From positions 1-21,706 of the forward strand of contig DNJC01000032.1 in NCBI GenBank assembly GCA_003490025.1: a stretch of 21,706 nucleotides of DNA. The letters are read 5' to 3'. Both the position numbers and the translations under genes were made by a program. Shown piece by piece: positions 1 through 7,321 of this stretch; the stretch's first letter is position 1, and every line of letters starts with the position of its first letter. This DNA comes from Geobacter sp. (GTDB taxonomy: Bacteria; Desulfobacterota; Desulfuromonadia; Geobacterales; Geobacteraceae). Below the pieces are notes generated by a model. It was not told the origin of the DNA. It worked only from the letters and a program-made list of their open reading frames with translations, and searched no databases.

Positions 1-183
1 GGTCACTGCCGTTAAGTTAAGGATTGTCGTTAGCTCCCCCTCCCTTGACGGGAGGGGGCGGGGGGGTGGGTGAAGTTGCCAACGTCGCGAAATGTGGCAC
101 CTACCCCCACCCCCTAACCCCCTCCCGCAAGGGGAGGGGGGACTGGATATGCAGGATTGAGCCTTAACCTAACGGCAGTGAGG
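1..183. repeat. MITE-like foldback element at the ccoI 3' end
   Basis: Nearly matching terminal inverted repeats lie at 4-22 and 162-180. The left reads CACTGCCGTTAAGTTAAGG and the reverse complement of the right reads CACTGCCGTTAGGTTAAGG, 18 of 19 identical. Inside them are two C/G-rich arms in inverted order (about 33-71 and 100-143), each with its own small hairpin. There is no room for a transposase, so a non-autonomous (MITE-like) element is the best reading. The right terminal repeat contains the ccoI stop codon. The left flank is only three bases, so a target-site duplication cannot be judged. Confidence 0.65.
50..126. other. Pair of G-quadruplex-capable tracts
   Basis: On the plus strand, positions 50-70 hold four G runs of 3, 5, 7 and 3 separated by single bases. 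Positions 104-126 hold four C runs of 5, 5, 5 and 3, so the minus strand carries a second such tract. Runs this long with loops of one to three bases fit the standard G-quadruplex pattern. They lie just past the ccoI stop, where the transcript of the respiratory operon would end; a role in termination or RNA stability is inference. No U-tract terminator is visible here. Confidence 0.5.
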
Positions 184-2314
184 GTCGGGGTGGGGATGGG
201 GTACCTGACGGCCGTTCCACGGGCTCTCCCGCAAAGGCTGCGATGCGCAGCGAGTTGCCGAGGACGGTAAGGCTGGAGACGACCATGGAGAGGGCGGCGA
301 GCAGCGGATGGAGCACGCCGGCGGCGGCCGCGGCGAGCGCCACCGCGTTGTAGGCGAAGCTCCAGGCGAAGTTCCCCCGGATGATGCCGCAGGTCCGCCT
401 CGCCAGCTCGATGAGCCAGGGAATGGAGGCGAGGCTCCCGGAGAGGATGACCACGTTGCCGGCCTGCCGCGCGAGTTCCATTCCGGAGCCGAGCGCCATC
501 CCGGTGTCGGCCGCGGCGAGTGCCGGGGCGTCGTTCACGCCGTCGCCGACCATGGCGACCTTCCTCCCCGCCGCCCGCGCCTGCGCTATCGCCTGAAGCT
601 TTTGTCCCGGGGTGCGCGGCGCCTCAACCCGGTCCATCCCGACCCGGCGCGCGACCGCCGCCGCGGCAGGAAACCTGTCGCCGGAAAGGAGCACGCTCGC
701 TATCCCCAGTTTCAGGAGCCCTTCCGTGCAGCGCGGCGCGTCGGGGCGTACCGTGTCGGAGAGCAAGACACGGCCGCGCAGCTTCCCGTCCCAGGCGACC
801 TCGATCACGCTGCAGCTCCCGCCCGTTTCGGCCGTCGCGACGTCGGCGCCGACGAAGGAGGGAGTCCCGGCCGAAACCCGTTTCGTCGCGCCCCGCCAGG
901 TCACCGTGCCGCTGATTCCGCCGCTGGAGGAGACCTCGACGTCGTGGGCCTCCCCGATCGGCACCCCGTCCTGCCGCGCCTTCTCCAGCACCCCCCTTGC
1001 CAGGGGATGTCCGCTTGCCGACTCCAGCGCGGCGAGCCGTCCCAACAGTTCCGCTTCGCCCACGTCGGGGTCCGCCGGCCGTATTGCCTGCACTGTGGGG
1101 AGCCCCTGCGTCAGCGTGCCGGTCTTGTCGAAAAAAACGGTGTCGGTCCGGGCCATCCCCTCCATGACGCTGCCGCCGCGCACCACTATGCCGCTTCTCG
1201 CCGCCCGGGCGATGGCGAGCGAGGTAGCCAGCGGGGTGGCGATACCGATGGTGCAGGGGCAGGCGACCACCAGTACGGAGAGGGCGCTCAGAAGGGCCTT
1301 CTCGCTCCCGCCGAACATGGACCAGTAGACGGCGGCGTCGACGGCGACGATCAGGACGGCGGGGAGGAAGATGGACGCCGCCTGCTGCGCGATCCGCTCC
1401 CCCCGGGACGGGTTGGCCCAGGCATCCTGGACCATCTCGACGATGCCGTGCAGGAGGAGTTGCCGCCCCGTCCTCTCGGCCCGCACCAGCAGCGCTCCCG
1501 CCCCGTTCACCGTCCCTGCGATGACGCCGTCCCCCGGCCGGCGGGAGCGGGGGAGGAACTCGCCGGTGAAGGCCGCTTCCTCGATGCTGCTCTCCCCCTC
1601 GACGATCGTCCCGTCCACCGCCACCCGCTCCCCGGGACGCACCCGGATCAGGTCTCCGGGGGTGAGCGATTCGAGTCGCACCTCGCGGCTTGCCTCGGGA
1701 GCGACCAGAAGCGCCGTCTGCGGGAGGAGCGTTTCCAGGGCGTGCAGCAGGCCGGCGGCGCGCGACTTGGCCGAGGCCTCGATGATCTTCCCCACCGTGA
1801 CCAGCACCGGGAGCATGGTCGCCGTGTCGAAGTACACCTCGCCGCTGCCGCGCAGGGCGTTCACCGCGCTGAGAGAGAAGGCGGAGAGGGAGCCGAGGGC
1901 GATGAGGAGGTCGAGGCCGGTCCTCCCGGCGGCGAATTCCCGGAGGGCTCCGGCGAGAAATGGCGGAACCAGGATGAGGAGCGCGGGGGCGGAAAGGGCG
2001 AGGAGGACCAGGCGAAAGATCCGGACGGAAGGGGGATCTACGCTCCCGGAGTAGAGGAGCAGGGAGATCATCATCACGTTCATGGCCAGCAGCGCGCCAA
2101 GGCCGAGACGGAGCAGGTTCCAGCGGTGCTCTCCCCGCTCGTGCCTCCCGATGATCGCGGCGACCATCCGGCAGGCGTGGCAGCAGAAAATCTCCGCATT
2201 GGCCGCATCCGGGCTCCCAGCCGGTCCGGCTGCGGGGAAGGGCGCGGCGACCGGCAGCCCGCAATGGGAGCAGCTGCTCCGCTCCGCTCTCCTATTCGAC
2301 GCGGCCGCTTCCAT
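164..2314 (-). CDS. ccoI: Heavy-metal P-type ATPase, CcoI/FixI type
   Basis: This 716-residue inner-membrane P1B ATPase probably moves copper across the membrane for assembly of the cbb3 oxidase encoded upstream. Seen: an N-terminal cysteine-rich zone with CSHC (15-18) and FCCHAC (43-48), as in the FixI metal-binding domain; the membrane CPC motif (352-354); the phosphorylation site DKTGT (D396); HP (436-437); and GDGVNDAP (590-597). A classical HMA domain between the cysteine zone and the first membrane helix seems to be missing. The ATG at 2314 overlaps the upstream TauE/SafE gene by 23 bases, with a weak purine-rich ribosome site. The last residues (SLPLG) and the stop are encoded by the terminal repeat of a MITE-like element, so the native C-terminus may have been altered. 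Confidence 0.92.
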   Translation of the reverse strand: MEAAASNRRAERSSCSHCGLPVAAPFPAAGPAGSPDAANAEIFCCHACRMVAAIIGRHERGEHRWNLLRLGLGALLAMNVMMISLLLYSGSVDPPSVRIFRLVLLALSAPALLILVPPFLAGALREFAAGRTGLDLLIALGSLSAFSLSAVNALRGSGEVYFDTATMLPVLVTVGKIIEASAKSRAAGLLHALETLLPQTALLVAPEASREVRLESLTPGDLIRVRPGERVAVDGTIVEGESSIEEAAFTGEFLPRSRRPGDGVIAGTVNGAGALLVRAERTGRQLLLHGIVEMVQDAWANPSRGERIAQQAASIFLPAVLIVAVDAAVYWSMFGGSEKALLSALSVLVVACPCTIGIATPLATSLAIARAARSGIVVRGGSVMEGMARTDTVFFDKTGTLTQGLPTVQAIRPADPDVGEAELLGRLAALESASGHPLARGVLEKARQDGVPIGEAHDVEVSSSGGISGTVTWRGATKRVSAGTPSFVGADVATAETGGSCSVIEVAWDGKLRGRVLLSDTVRPDAPRCTEGLLKLGIASVLLSGDRFPAAAAVARRVGMDRVEAPRTPGQKLQAIAQARAAGRKVAMVGDGVNDAPALAAADTGMALGSGMELARQAGNVVILSGSLASIPWLIELARRTCGIIRGNFAWSFAYNAVALAAAAAGVLHPLLAALSMVVSSLTVLGNSLRIAAFAGEPVERPSGTPSPPRPSLPLG

Positions 2315-3062
2315 GGCTCGTTCCGGTGTAGAGGGGGCATGCGCCGGTGCTGCCGCTTAGGTGCAGCACCGGCTTGGGGGGACAGCCGAGGAGATGATGG
2401 AAGACGGAGGAGCCGCGGAGGGCCGTACCGACGGCGAGCAGCAGCAGGATGGCACCCCCCGCTTTCGCGCCCCAACGGCGCAGATGCCAACCGGTGAGGC
2501 GCGCGGCTCCCCCCAGCATCATCAGCGGCAGGGCCGTCCCGGCCCAGAGGCTCGCCATGGTGGCCATGCCGCTGAGCACCGAGCCGGTCTGCAGGGAGTA
2601 GGCGATGAAGGCGACCACGATGGGGCAGGGGAGCAGGCCTGTCGCCAGCCCCATGACGAGCGCGGCTCCGGGCGACGAGGCGGAGAAGAATTGACGGGCC
2701 AACTCGGCCAGCGTCCCCTGCAGCGCGCCGTCCGTCACCTTCCGGCGAACAGGGAGCAGGCCGAGGAGGCTCAGCCCCATGAGGAACATGACGGCGCCCG
2801 CAGCGTAAGCGAGGAGGTTTTGCCAGATGGCGTGGCGCAACAGGAAGAGCTGGAAGAAGGCGCCCGTGAATCCCGCGACGGCGCCGAGGAAGAGGTAGCT
2901 GGAGAGCCGGCCGGCGTGCCAGAGCGCCTGGTGCCGGAGCATGGTCCGGTTCCTTTCCCGGGAGAGGTGCAGCACGAAGCCGCCGCACATGCCGACGCAA
3001 TGCGCGAAGGCGACCATCCCCCCGGCAAGACCGACCCAGATATGTTGTGTGAAAGCTTCCAT
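2292..3062 (-). CDS. Sulfite exporter TauE/SafE (DsbD_2-like) membrane protein
   Basis: A 256-residue polytopic inner-membrane protein of the TauE/SafE, DsbD_2-like type that is often encoded beside cbb3 oxidase and CcoI genes. Seen: about six hydrophobic segments; HCVGMCGG near the N-terminus (C22, C26), which is typical of this family; LLPCP around C146; and a C-terminal tail with two more cysteines. The paired membrane cysteines suggest a part in thiol or copper handling for oxidase assembly, which is inference from family and context. The ATG at 3062 is chosen because AGGAC precedes it at good spacing; a longer GTG form from 3125 would overlap the cytochrome gene and lacks a ribosome site. 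It starts 40 bases after the upstream stop and overlaps ccoI by 23. Confidence 0.8.
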   Translation of the reverse strand: MEAFTQHIWVGLAGGMVAFAHCVGMCGGFVLHLSRERNRTMLRHQALWHAGRLSSYLFLGAVAGFTGAFFQLFLLRHAIWQNLLAYAAGAVMFLMGLSLLGLLPVRRKVTDGALQGTLAELARQFFSASSPGAALVMGLATGLLPCPIVVAFIAYSLQTGSVLSGMATMASLWAGTALPLMMLGGAARLTGWHLRRWGAKAGGAILLLLAVGTALRGSSVFHHLLGCPPKPVLHLSGSTGACPLYTGTSHGSGRVE

Positions 3063-3102
3063 AGACGTCCTGTAGGAGCGGCATTCCTGATGGGCGATCT
3101 CC

Positions 3103-3630
3103 TTAATGTTTTTGGTTTGTGGCACCAGCCAGCCAGCGCACGAACAGCAACAGGCGCCACCTGTGCTCCGGCGGGACCACCCGCTCCAGCACCGGCTCGT
3201 GCCCGATGCCGGTCAGGCTCGCCCGCAGCAGTTCGCCGTCACTGTACCCTGCGACCTTCGGCGTCCTCAGGTCCGCCGGTCTCGGCGTGTAGCTGTGCCC
3301 GACCGGACCGTTTCCGGCGCCGCCTTCTCCATGGCAGAAGACGCAGTAGTACTGGTAATAGACCTGTCCCCAGGCAAGGTTTTGCGGGGTCGACTGGAGC
3401 GGGTTCTTCAGGCCTGCTGCGGCCGCGGCCGCGGGAACGCGCTCGCTGCCGGGGACGACGCTTGCCGTTCCGTTGGGAGGCGGCGGGGGGACCATCTGGA
3501 ATTCCCGGAACTTGTGCTGCACCGTCATGCGCGGGCCCTTGACCAGGATGTAACCGAAGAGCGCCGCGGCCAGCAGGGCCGGGATGAGGACCAGCACGGC
3601 GATAACCTTCATCATGCTTCGCTCTTTCAT
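3103..3630 (-). CDS. Membrane-anchored monoheme cytochrome c, ActE-like
   Basis: A 175-residue protein with an N-terminal membrane segment (about 8-30), a proline-rich stretch with PPNGT (52-55 region) and one c-type heme site CVFCH (96-100). The PPNGT stretch, the CHG.GG.GNGP sequence after the heme and the PPEHRW near the end resemble ActE, the monoheme subunit of alternative complex III, which is otherwise missing from the cluster. It may pass electrons from ACIII to the cbb3 oxidase (inference). Odd: where ActE-like cytochromes usually have a methionine-proline, this protein reads GIGHEPVL, so the usual sixth heme ligand seems absent and H144 is a candidate. The ATG at 3630 follows GGAGGT; a longer in-frame start at 3690 has no such support. 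Confidence 0.78.
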   Translation of the reverse strand: MKERSMMKVIAVLVLIPALLAAALFGYILVKGPRMTVQHKFREFQMVPPPPPNGTASVVPGSERVPAAAAAAGLKNPLQSTPQNLAWGQVYYQYYCVFCHGEGGAGNGPVGHSYTPRPADLRTPKVAGYSDGELLRASLTGIGHEPVLERVVPPEHRWRLLLFVRWLAGATNQKH

Positions 3631-3934
3631 CTGCGAGCTACCTCCACCTGAAGCTGAACTTCCGACCCATCCCCCCGTCCCTATCAGCAAGGAATTGGCG
3701 GAGGTTCACTCATCCTTCGCCCTCCGGGAGAGGGTGGCCGAAGGCCGGGTGAGGGCGGTGCCACGAAGAAAAATGTCGCCGCCGCCAACGCCCTCACCCC
3801 GTCCCTCTCCCAAAGGGCGAGGGGGCAGATCCCCCCTCCGGTCAAGGAAGGGACGCCACCAGCAACCACTTAACCTAACGGCCGTGACCCGTCCCTTGAA
3901 GGGGAGGGGGCTCGCTACCTGCAGCGGAAGGGCA
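3631..3934. repeat. Repeat-filled intergenic gap with foldback element
   Basis: About 300 bases inside the operon carry no gene. Two copies of one repeat lie head to head: left arm about 3714-3757 and right arm about 3789-3825, sharing GGGAGAGGG and GGGTGAGGGCG when one arm is reverse-complemented. The left arm has about ten extra bases. The RNA would fold into a long hairpin. Further right, 3869-3887 is a lone copy (TTAACCTAACGGCCGTGA core) of the terminal repeat that ends the element at 1-183. Confidence 0.6.
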
Positions 3935-4216
3935 TCACTTCTCCTTCCCTCTGGCTGGCGGCTGAGGCAGCGCTTCCGGCAGGGCCGGAATCTGTCGCCT
4001 TGGCTTTTGCTCCGCGCGGGGCACCTCCGTCGAGTAAACCGACTCCGCCGGCGCGTCGGGAAGCTGCCCGAAGTCCCAGCGCCTCGGTCCATCCTGCACC
4101 ACGAGGTACACCAGCCACCCGAACCCCATGATGGCTGCGCTGAAGGCGACGAGGATCACCCATTCCCAAGGGGAGGGGAGTTCCTGCTTTTCGTCGTATC
4201 GGTGTTTCTCTGCCAT
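3935..4216 (-). CDS. Small one-helix protein resembling the CcoP N-terminal anchor
   Basis: A 93-residue protein with a short charged N-terminus, ELPSPWEW (11-18), one membrane helix (about 17-39) and a proline-rich, probably periplasmic tail. There is no heme motif. The charged YDE..ELPSPW lead-in before a single helix resembles the FixP_N anchor of CcoP, so it may stand in for the missing CcoP membrane anchor; this is a resemblance by eye only. The alternative is a CcoQ-like or unrelated accessory subunit. The ATG at 4216 lies 7 bases after the upstream stop, with a GAGG site; the longer in-frame form from 4258 would overlap the neighbour. Confidence 0.65.
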   Translation of the reverse strand: MAEKHRYDEKQELPSPWEWVILVAFSAAIMGFGWLVYLVVQDGPRRWDFGQLPDAPAESVYSTEVPRAEQKPRRQIPALPEALPQPPARGKEK

Positions 4217-4223
4217 CGGCGCC

Positions 4224-4502
4224 TCACCAGTTGGGGGGGATGCTGTGATTCTCGACAATTTCGAAGATGGTGAAGGCGAGGCTGGCCAGGACCAGGAGGA
4301 TGATCACCCACGGGACGAAGCTCCTGATCCAGGTCAGGAAGCTCGTGAAATCCTTCACCTTGATCTCCTCGCTCTTCTCCTCGGTGCCGCGCGGCAGCCA
4401 GAGCGCCTGGTAGGTGAGGCAGAGTATGAGCGTGAGGATGCATCCCGCCAGGAGCGTCATGATCAGCCACTGGTTTTGCAGCACGTACAGGTAGAGCATC
4501 AT
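4224..4502 (-). CDS. Small two-helix membrane protein, function unknown
   Basis: A 92-residue protein with two clear hydrophobic segments (about 11-35 and 63-84) joined by a charged loop (PRGTEEKSEEIKVKD region), ending in PPNW. I do not recognise the family. It overlaps the CcoS-like gene upstream by four bases (ATGA) and is followed after 7 bases by the one-helix protein, so it is translated as part of the cbb3 set. A small structural or assembly subunit of the oxidase is likely from context alone. A GGGAGG site precedes the start. Confidence 0.7.
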   Translation of the reverse strand: MMLYLYVLQNQWLIMTLLAGCILTLILCLTYQALWLPRGTEEKSEEIKVKDFTSFLTWIRSFVPWVIILLVLASLAFTIFEIVENHSIPPNW

Positions 4503-4774
4503 GGCGCATGCCTCCCGTCCGTTTGTAACCGGTTGCGTTCCCCCTCCCCGGCCCTCCCCCTCCGGGGGAGGGAGTCCGATGGCTGCCCCGTCTCGCTCTT
4601 GGGGAGGGTGTCAGGGATCTCCGCGTCCAGCGCCAGGAAGCGTGCCCGCTCCTGGTTGGCGAACTGTCCCGAGCGCACACCCCAGAAGAAGAACGCGCCG
4701 ATGCCGCCGGTCATCAGCAGCAGGAAGCCGATCCACATGAATAAAAAGGCCTGTCCGTCCCAGGGGGTGTCCAT
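4499..4774 (-). CDS. ccoS: CcoS-like cbb3 oxidase assembly protein with extended tail
   Basis: A 91-residue protein. The N-terminal 55 residues match the CcoS layout: MD start, one membrane helix (about 9-31) and then FFWGVRSGQF, the hallmark that follows the helix in this cbb3 assembly factor. CcoS proteins are usually 45-70 residues. Here the tail from about residue 68 (SLPRRGRAGEGE) is read from a C/G-rich dispersed repeat (4538-4573), so it is probably acquired and without function. The ATG at 4774 has an excellent GGAGG at 7 bases; a start at 4792 is possible but less like CcoS. Its stop overlaps the next gene by ATGA. Confidence 0.75.
   Translation of the reverse strand: MDTPWDGQAFLFMWIGFLLLMTGGIGAFFFWGVRSGQFANQERARFLALDAEIPDTLPKSETGQPSDSLPRRGRAGEGERNRLQTDGRHAP
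4538..4573. repeat. C/G-rich dispersed repeat arm inside the CcoS-like gene
   Basis: The stretch contains CCCTCCCCCTCCGGGGGAGG, almost identical to copies at 4853-4890 and 17164-17198. It is a single arm here and lies within the 3' end of the CcoS-like reading frame. Confidence 0.65.
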
Positions 4775-4795
4775 TCTTGGTCCTCCGTCCATATC

Positions 4796-4890
4796 TCCTC
4801 CCCCCGGAGGGGGGAGGTTGGGAGGGGGGCTTCTTCAGCTTGAGCCTGGCCGTTTTCCCCCTCCCTGGCCCTCCCCCTCCGGGGGAGGGA
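4796..4890. repeat. Foldback C/G-rich repeat pair between ccoO and ccoS-like gene
   Basis: Two arms of the same repeat lie in inverted orientation, 4796-4829 and 4853-4890, separated by about 23 bases. Each arm contains a CCTCC(C)CC..GG(G)GGAGG core hairpin. The pair fills most of the 138-base gap between the diheme oxidase subunit and the CcoS-like gene, and would form a strong RNA hairpin that could separate expression of the catalytic subunits from that of the assembly genes. Confidence 0.65.
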
Positions 4891-4912
4891 ACGTTACGAC
4901 ACTCTTCTGTCG

Positions 4913-5899
4913 CTACTTCGCCTCCGTCCCCGGCGGCGGATAGCTGTTCCGCCACGCCCCCTCGTAGGAGGCGTCGATCCCGCGCGGCTCGATGTTGGCG
5001 TCCGTGTAGCCGACGAAGGAGACGGCGAGATAATTCGCCAGGTCCCAGATCTTTTCCGACTCCAGGTGCTTCTTGAAATACGGCATCGCGGTGCCGGTTA
5101 TCCCGTTCATGATCTGGTAATAGAAGATCCCGCCGATGTACCTGTTTTCCACCACGTGCCGGCGCAGCGTGGTGAAGTTGAGCGGCGGCGGGCTCAGGTA
5201 CGGCTCGGCGGACCCCTTGCCGTCGCCGATCGGGCTGTGGCAGTTGATGCAGAACTGCTGGTAGATCCGTTTACCCCTCTGCAGCGCCGCCTCGGTCGCC
5301 GGGTACGGGTTCGGCATCCGCCTCCAGACCTCCGGGACCTGCGCGTGCAGCCACTCTACGTTCCGGTCGAGCCCCCCGGAGTACGCCGCCACGGCCTGCG
5401 TCTTCCACTGCCTCTGACGGGCCTGGCGGACGTCCGCCGCCTTCCCGCCCAGGGCCTGCACGTAGGCGGTGAGCGCCCGTATCTCCCGCTCTTCGAGGAA
5501 GTCCCAGGACGGCATCAGCGATATGGGGCTGGTGTGCCTCGGGTTGGTGAAATGCGCGATGTTCCAGTCCTCCGGATGCTCCCCACCCTCCTGCGACAGG
5601 TCCGGTCCGGTCCGTTCGGTCCCCAGGATGGCCGGCTCGACCCCCACGTAGTCGCCGCTTTCCGCTATCCTCTCCGCCCCGATGTCCCAGTCGCTGACCC
5701 GGATGTAGAGCGAGTGGCAGTAGCTGCAGCCGTTTATGACATAGAGCCGGTGCCCCGCCTCCTCCTCCGGGGTGAGCTGGCGCCAGATCTCCGAGGGGGT
5801 CTCCTTCATGGTCATCGAGGGGATGCCTACGATGATGAAGGCGGAGGCCCAGAAGACCATCAGCGCGCCGATTATGAGCACCGCGGGGGTCATCTTCAT
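4913..5899 (-). CDS. ccoO: Diheme cbb3 oxidase subunit, CcoO-CcoP-like fusion
   Basis: A 328-residue membrane-anchored diheme cytochrome c. Residues 1-150 look like CcoO/FixO: an N-terminal helix (about 5-26), heme site CSYCH (58-62) followed by SLYIR, TGPDL (98-101 region), and LMPSW with the likely axial M129. Residues 205-300 form a second cytochrome c domain with CINCH (217-221) and GTAMPYF (axial M272), like one CcoP heme domain. In most cbb3 oxidases CcoO (one heme) and CcoP (two hemes) are separate; here one CcoP-like heme is fused to CcoO and no separate ccoP is seen. The start overlaps the ccoN stop by ATGA, so translation is coupled. Confidence 0.88.
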   Translation of the reverse strand: MKMTPAVLIIGALMVFWASAFIIVGIPSMTMKETPSEIWRQLTPEEEAGHRLYVINGCSYCHSLYIRVSDWDIGAERIAESGDYVGVEPAILGTERTGPDLSQEGGEHPEDWNIAHFTNPRHTSPISLMPSWDFLEEREIRALTAYVQALGGKAADVRQARQRQWKTQAVAAYSGGLDRNVEWLHAQVPEVWRRMPNPYPATEAALQRGKRIYQQFCINCHSPIGDGKGSAEPYLSPPPLNFTTLRRHVVENRYIGGIFYYQIMNGITGTAMPYFKKHLESEKIWDLANYLAVSFVGYTDANIEPRGIDASYEGAWRNSYPPPGTEAK

Positions 5900-7287
5900 G
5901 CCGCTTCCTCCGCATGCCGCAGCTGCTGCACCTCCATCACCCTGCCGTGGCGCAGCGTCATGAACAGGTTGAAGAGCCCGACCAGCGAGCCGGTCAGAAT
6001 GAAGACGCCCAGCGCCGCCCGGGACGCCATGAACGGTGCGATCTGCGGCAGCACCCGGTACACCGTCTCCCCGTTATGCCACGCGGTCCCCTGGATCAGC
6101 CCCGCCGCGGTCAGCACCAGGAAGAACCCGGTGAGCCCGAAGGTGATCAGGCCGAACTGGAGGGAGACCAGCTTTTGCGAGTAGAGTTCCCGGCCGGTCA
6201 CCAGCGGGACGATGTGCCACATGGCGCCGAGCGCGATGTAGCCGCCGAAGCCGAGCATGGCGATGTGGGCGTGCCCGACGGTCCAGTTGTTGAAGTGGGT
6301 CACCCGCTGCAGGAACGGGAGCGACTGCAGGGGGCCCTGGATGCAGGTCACGACGTACCACACCACCCCGCCCATGACGAACCTCGCCGCCGGGTCCCCC
6401 CAGATCCTCGCGCCGAAGTGGCGCGCCGTCATCCAGAGGTTCATCACCACGATGGAAACCGGGAGCACCATCGAGATGGAGTCGACCACCGAGACGGTCT
6501 TCAGCCAGTTGGGGATCGGGGACTGCAGCACGTGGTGTCCCCCGATGTGGGTGTAGAGCGCCACCAGTAGCCAGAAGCCCAAGAGCGACAGCGTGTGCGA
6601 GTTGAGCGGGGTCCTCGACACCCGGGGGATCACGAAATAGGCGGCGCCGGTGGCGAGCGGGGTGATCAGGAGCCCCGGGAGGTTGTGTCCCCAGAACCAG
6701 AGGAAGATCGAGTCGATGAGCCCGGGCATGGCGCCGGTCGCCGGGTGCCACATCACGTTACCCAGCGGGTAGTTCCCCGCCGTCCAGAGGAAGGCGGCCA
6801 TGAAGTACCAGACCGAGACGTAGAGCTGCTGCTCGTTGCGGTTCACGATGGTGAGCACCGTGTTGACGATGAGGCAGACCGCCGCCAGCATGAGCGAGAC
6901 GTCCGCCAGCCAGACGTACTCGTTGTATTCGCGTCCCTGCGTGAAGCCGAAGGCGAAGCCCAGGGGGCCGCTTGCGATGGTGAGGTTCCAGAAGGCGAAA
7001 GCGACCCAGGCCAGCGGCTCCGACCAGAGCCGGGTCTTCAGGAGGGCCGGGAGATAGTAGAGCCCGGCCCCGATCAGCATGGTCCCGACGAATCCGTAGA
7101 GCATGGTGTTGACGTGGACCGGGCGTTCCCGGCCGAAGACCAGGGGGGCCAGGTGCGGGAGGAATTCCGGCGCGACCAGGTGGATGGCGGAGAACATGCC
7201 GTAGACGGCCCCCACCGCGAACCATGCGGCGCCTGCGACCATGAAGGCGAGCGCGGCGCCTTTCGGTTTGTAGAAGAACTTGATCAT
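5896..7287 (-). CDS. ccoN: cbb3-type cytochrome c oxidase catalytic subunit I
   Basis: This 463-residue polytopic inner-membrane protein is the catalytic subunit that reduces oxygen to water at a heme b3/CuB site. Seen ligands: H58 in RPVHVN (heme b), H201 in WGHN (CuB), H251-H252 in HIGGHH (CuB), Y245 six residues before H251 (position of the cross-linked tyrosine in cbb3 enzymes), and H339 and H341 in VGHAHIAM (heme b3 and heme b). All key residues are present, so it should be active. The ATG at 7287 is preferred because GAGG precedes it and MIKFFYKPKG begins the conserved region; a start at 7308 has no support. It lies downstream of the pentaheme ActA gene after a 155-base gap with a large hairpin. 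Confidence 0.96.
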   Translation of the reverse strand: MIKFFYKPKGAALAFMVAGAAWFAVGAVYGMFSAIHLVAPEFLPHLAPLVFGRERPVHVNTMLYGFVGTMLIGAGLYYLPALLKTRLWSEPLAWVAFAFWNLTIASGPLGFAFGFTQGREYNEYVWLADVSLMLAAVCLIVNTVLTIVNRNEQQLYVSVWYFMAAFLWTAGNYPLGNVMWHPATGAMPGLIDSIFLWFWGHNLPGLLITPLATGAAYFVIPRVSRTPLNSHTLSLLGFWLLVALYTHIGGHHVLQSPIPNWLKTVSVVDSISMVLPVSIVVMNLWMTARHFGARIWGDPAARFVMGGVVWYVVTCIQGPLQSLPFLQRVTHFNNWTVGHAHIAMLGFGGYIALGAMWHIVPLVTGRELYSQKLVSLQFGLITFGLTGFFLVLTAAGLIQGTAWHNGETVYRVLPQIAPFMASRAALGVFILTGSLVGLFNLFMTLRHGRVMEVQQLRHAEEAA

Positions 7288-7321
7288 GTTTCCCTCGCAG
7301 AACTTCAAAACCGAAAAGCCG

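Noticed and set aside
308..2497. 729-residue plus-strand open frame opposite ccoI
   Set aside because: It is an antisense shadow of the GC-rich ccoI codons: low-complexity Arg/Gly/Pro composition, no domain, no ribosome site.
3714..3825. Possible CRISPR array or terminator
   Set aside because: There are only two inverted copies, not evenly spaced direct repeats, and no U-run follows the hairpin; it fits a foldback repeat better.
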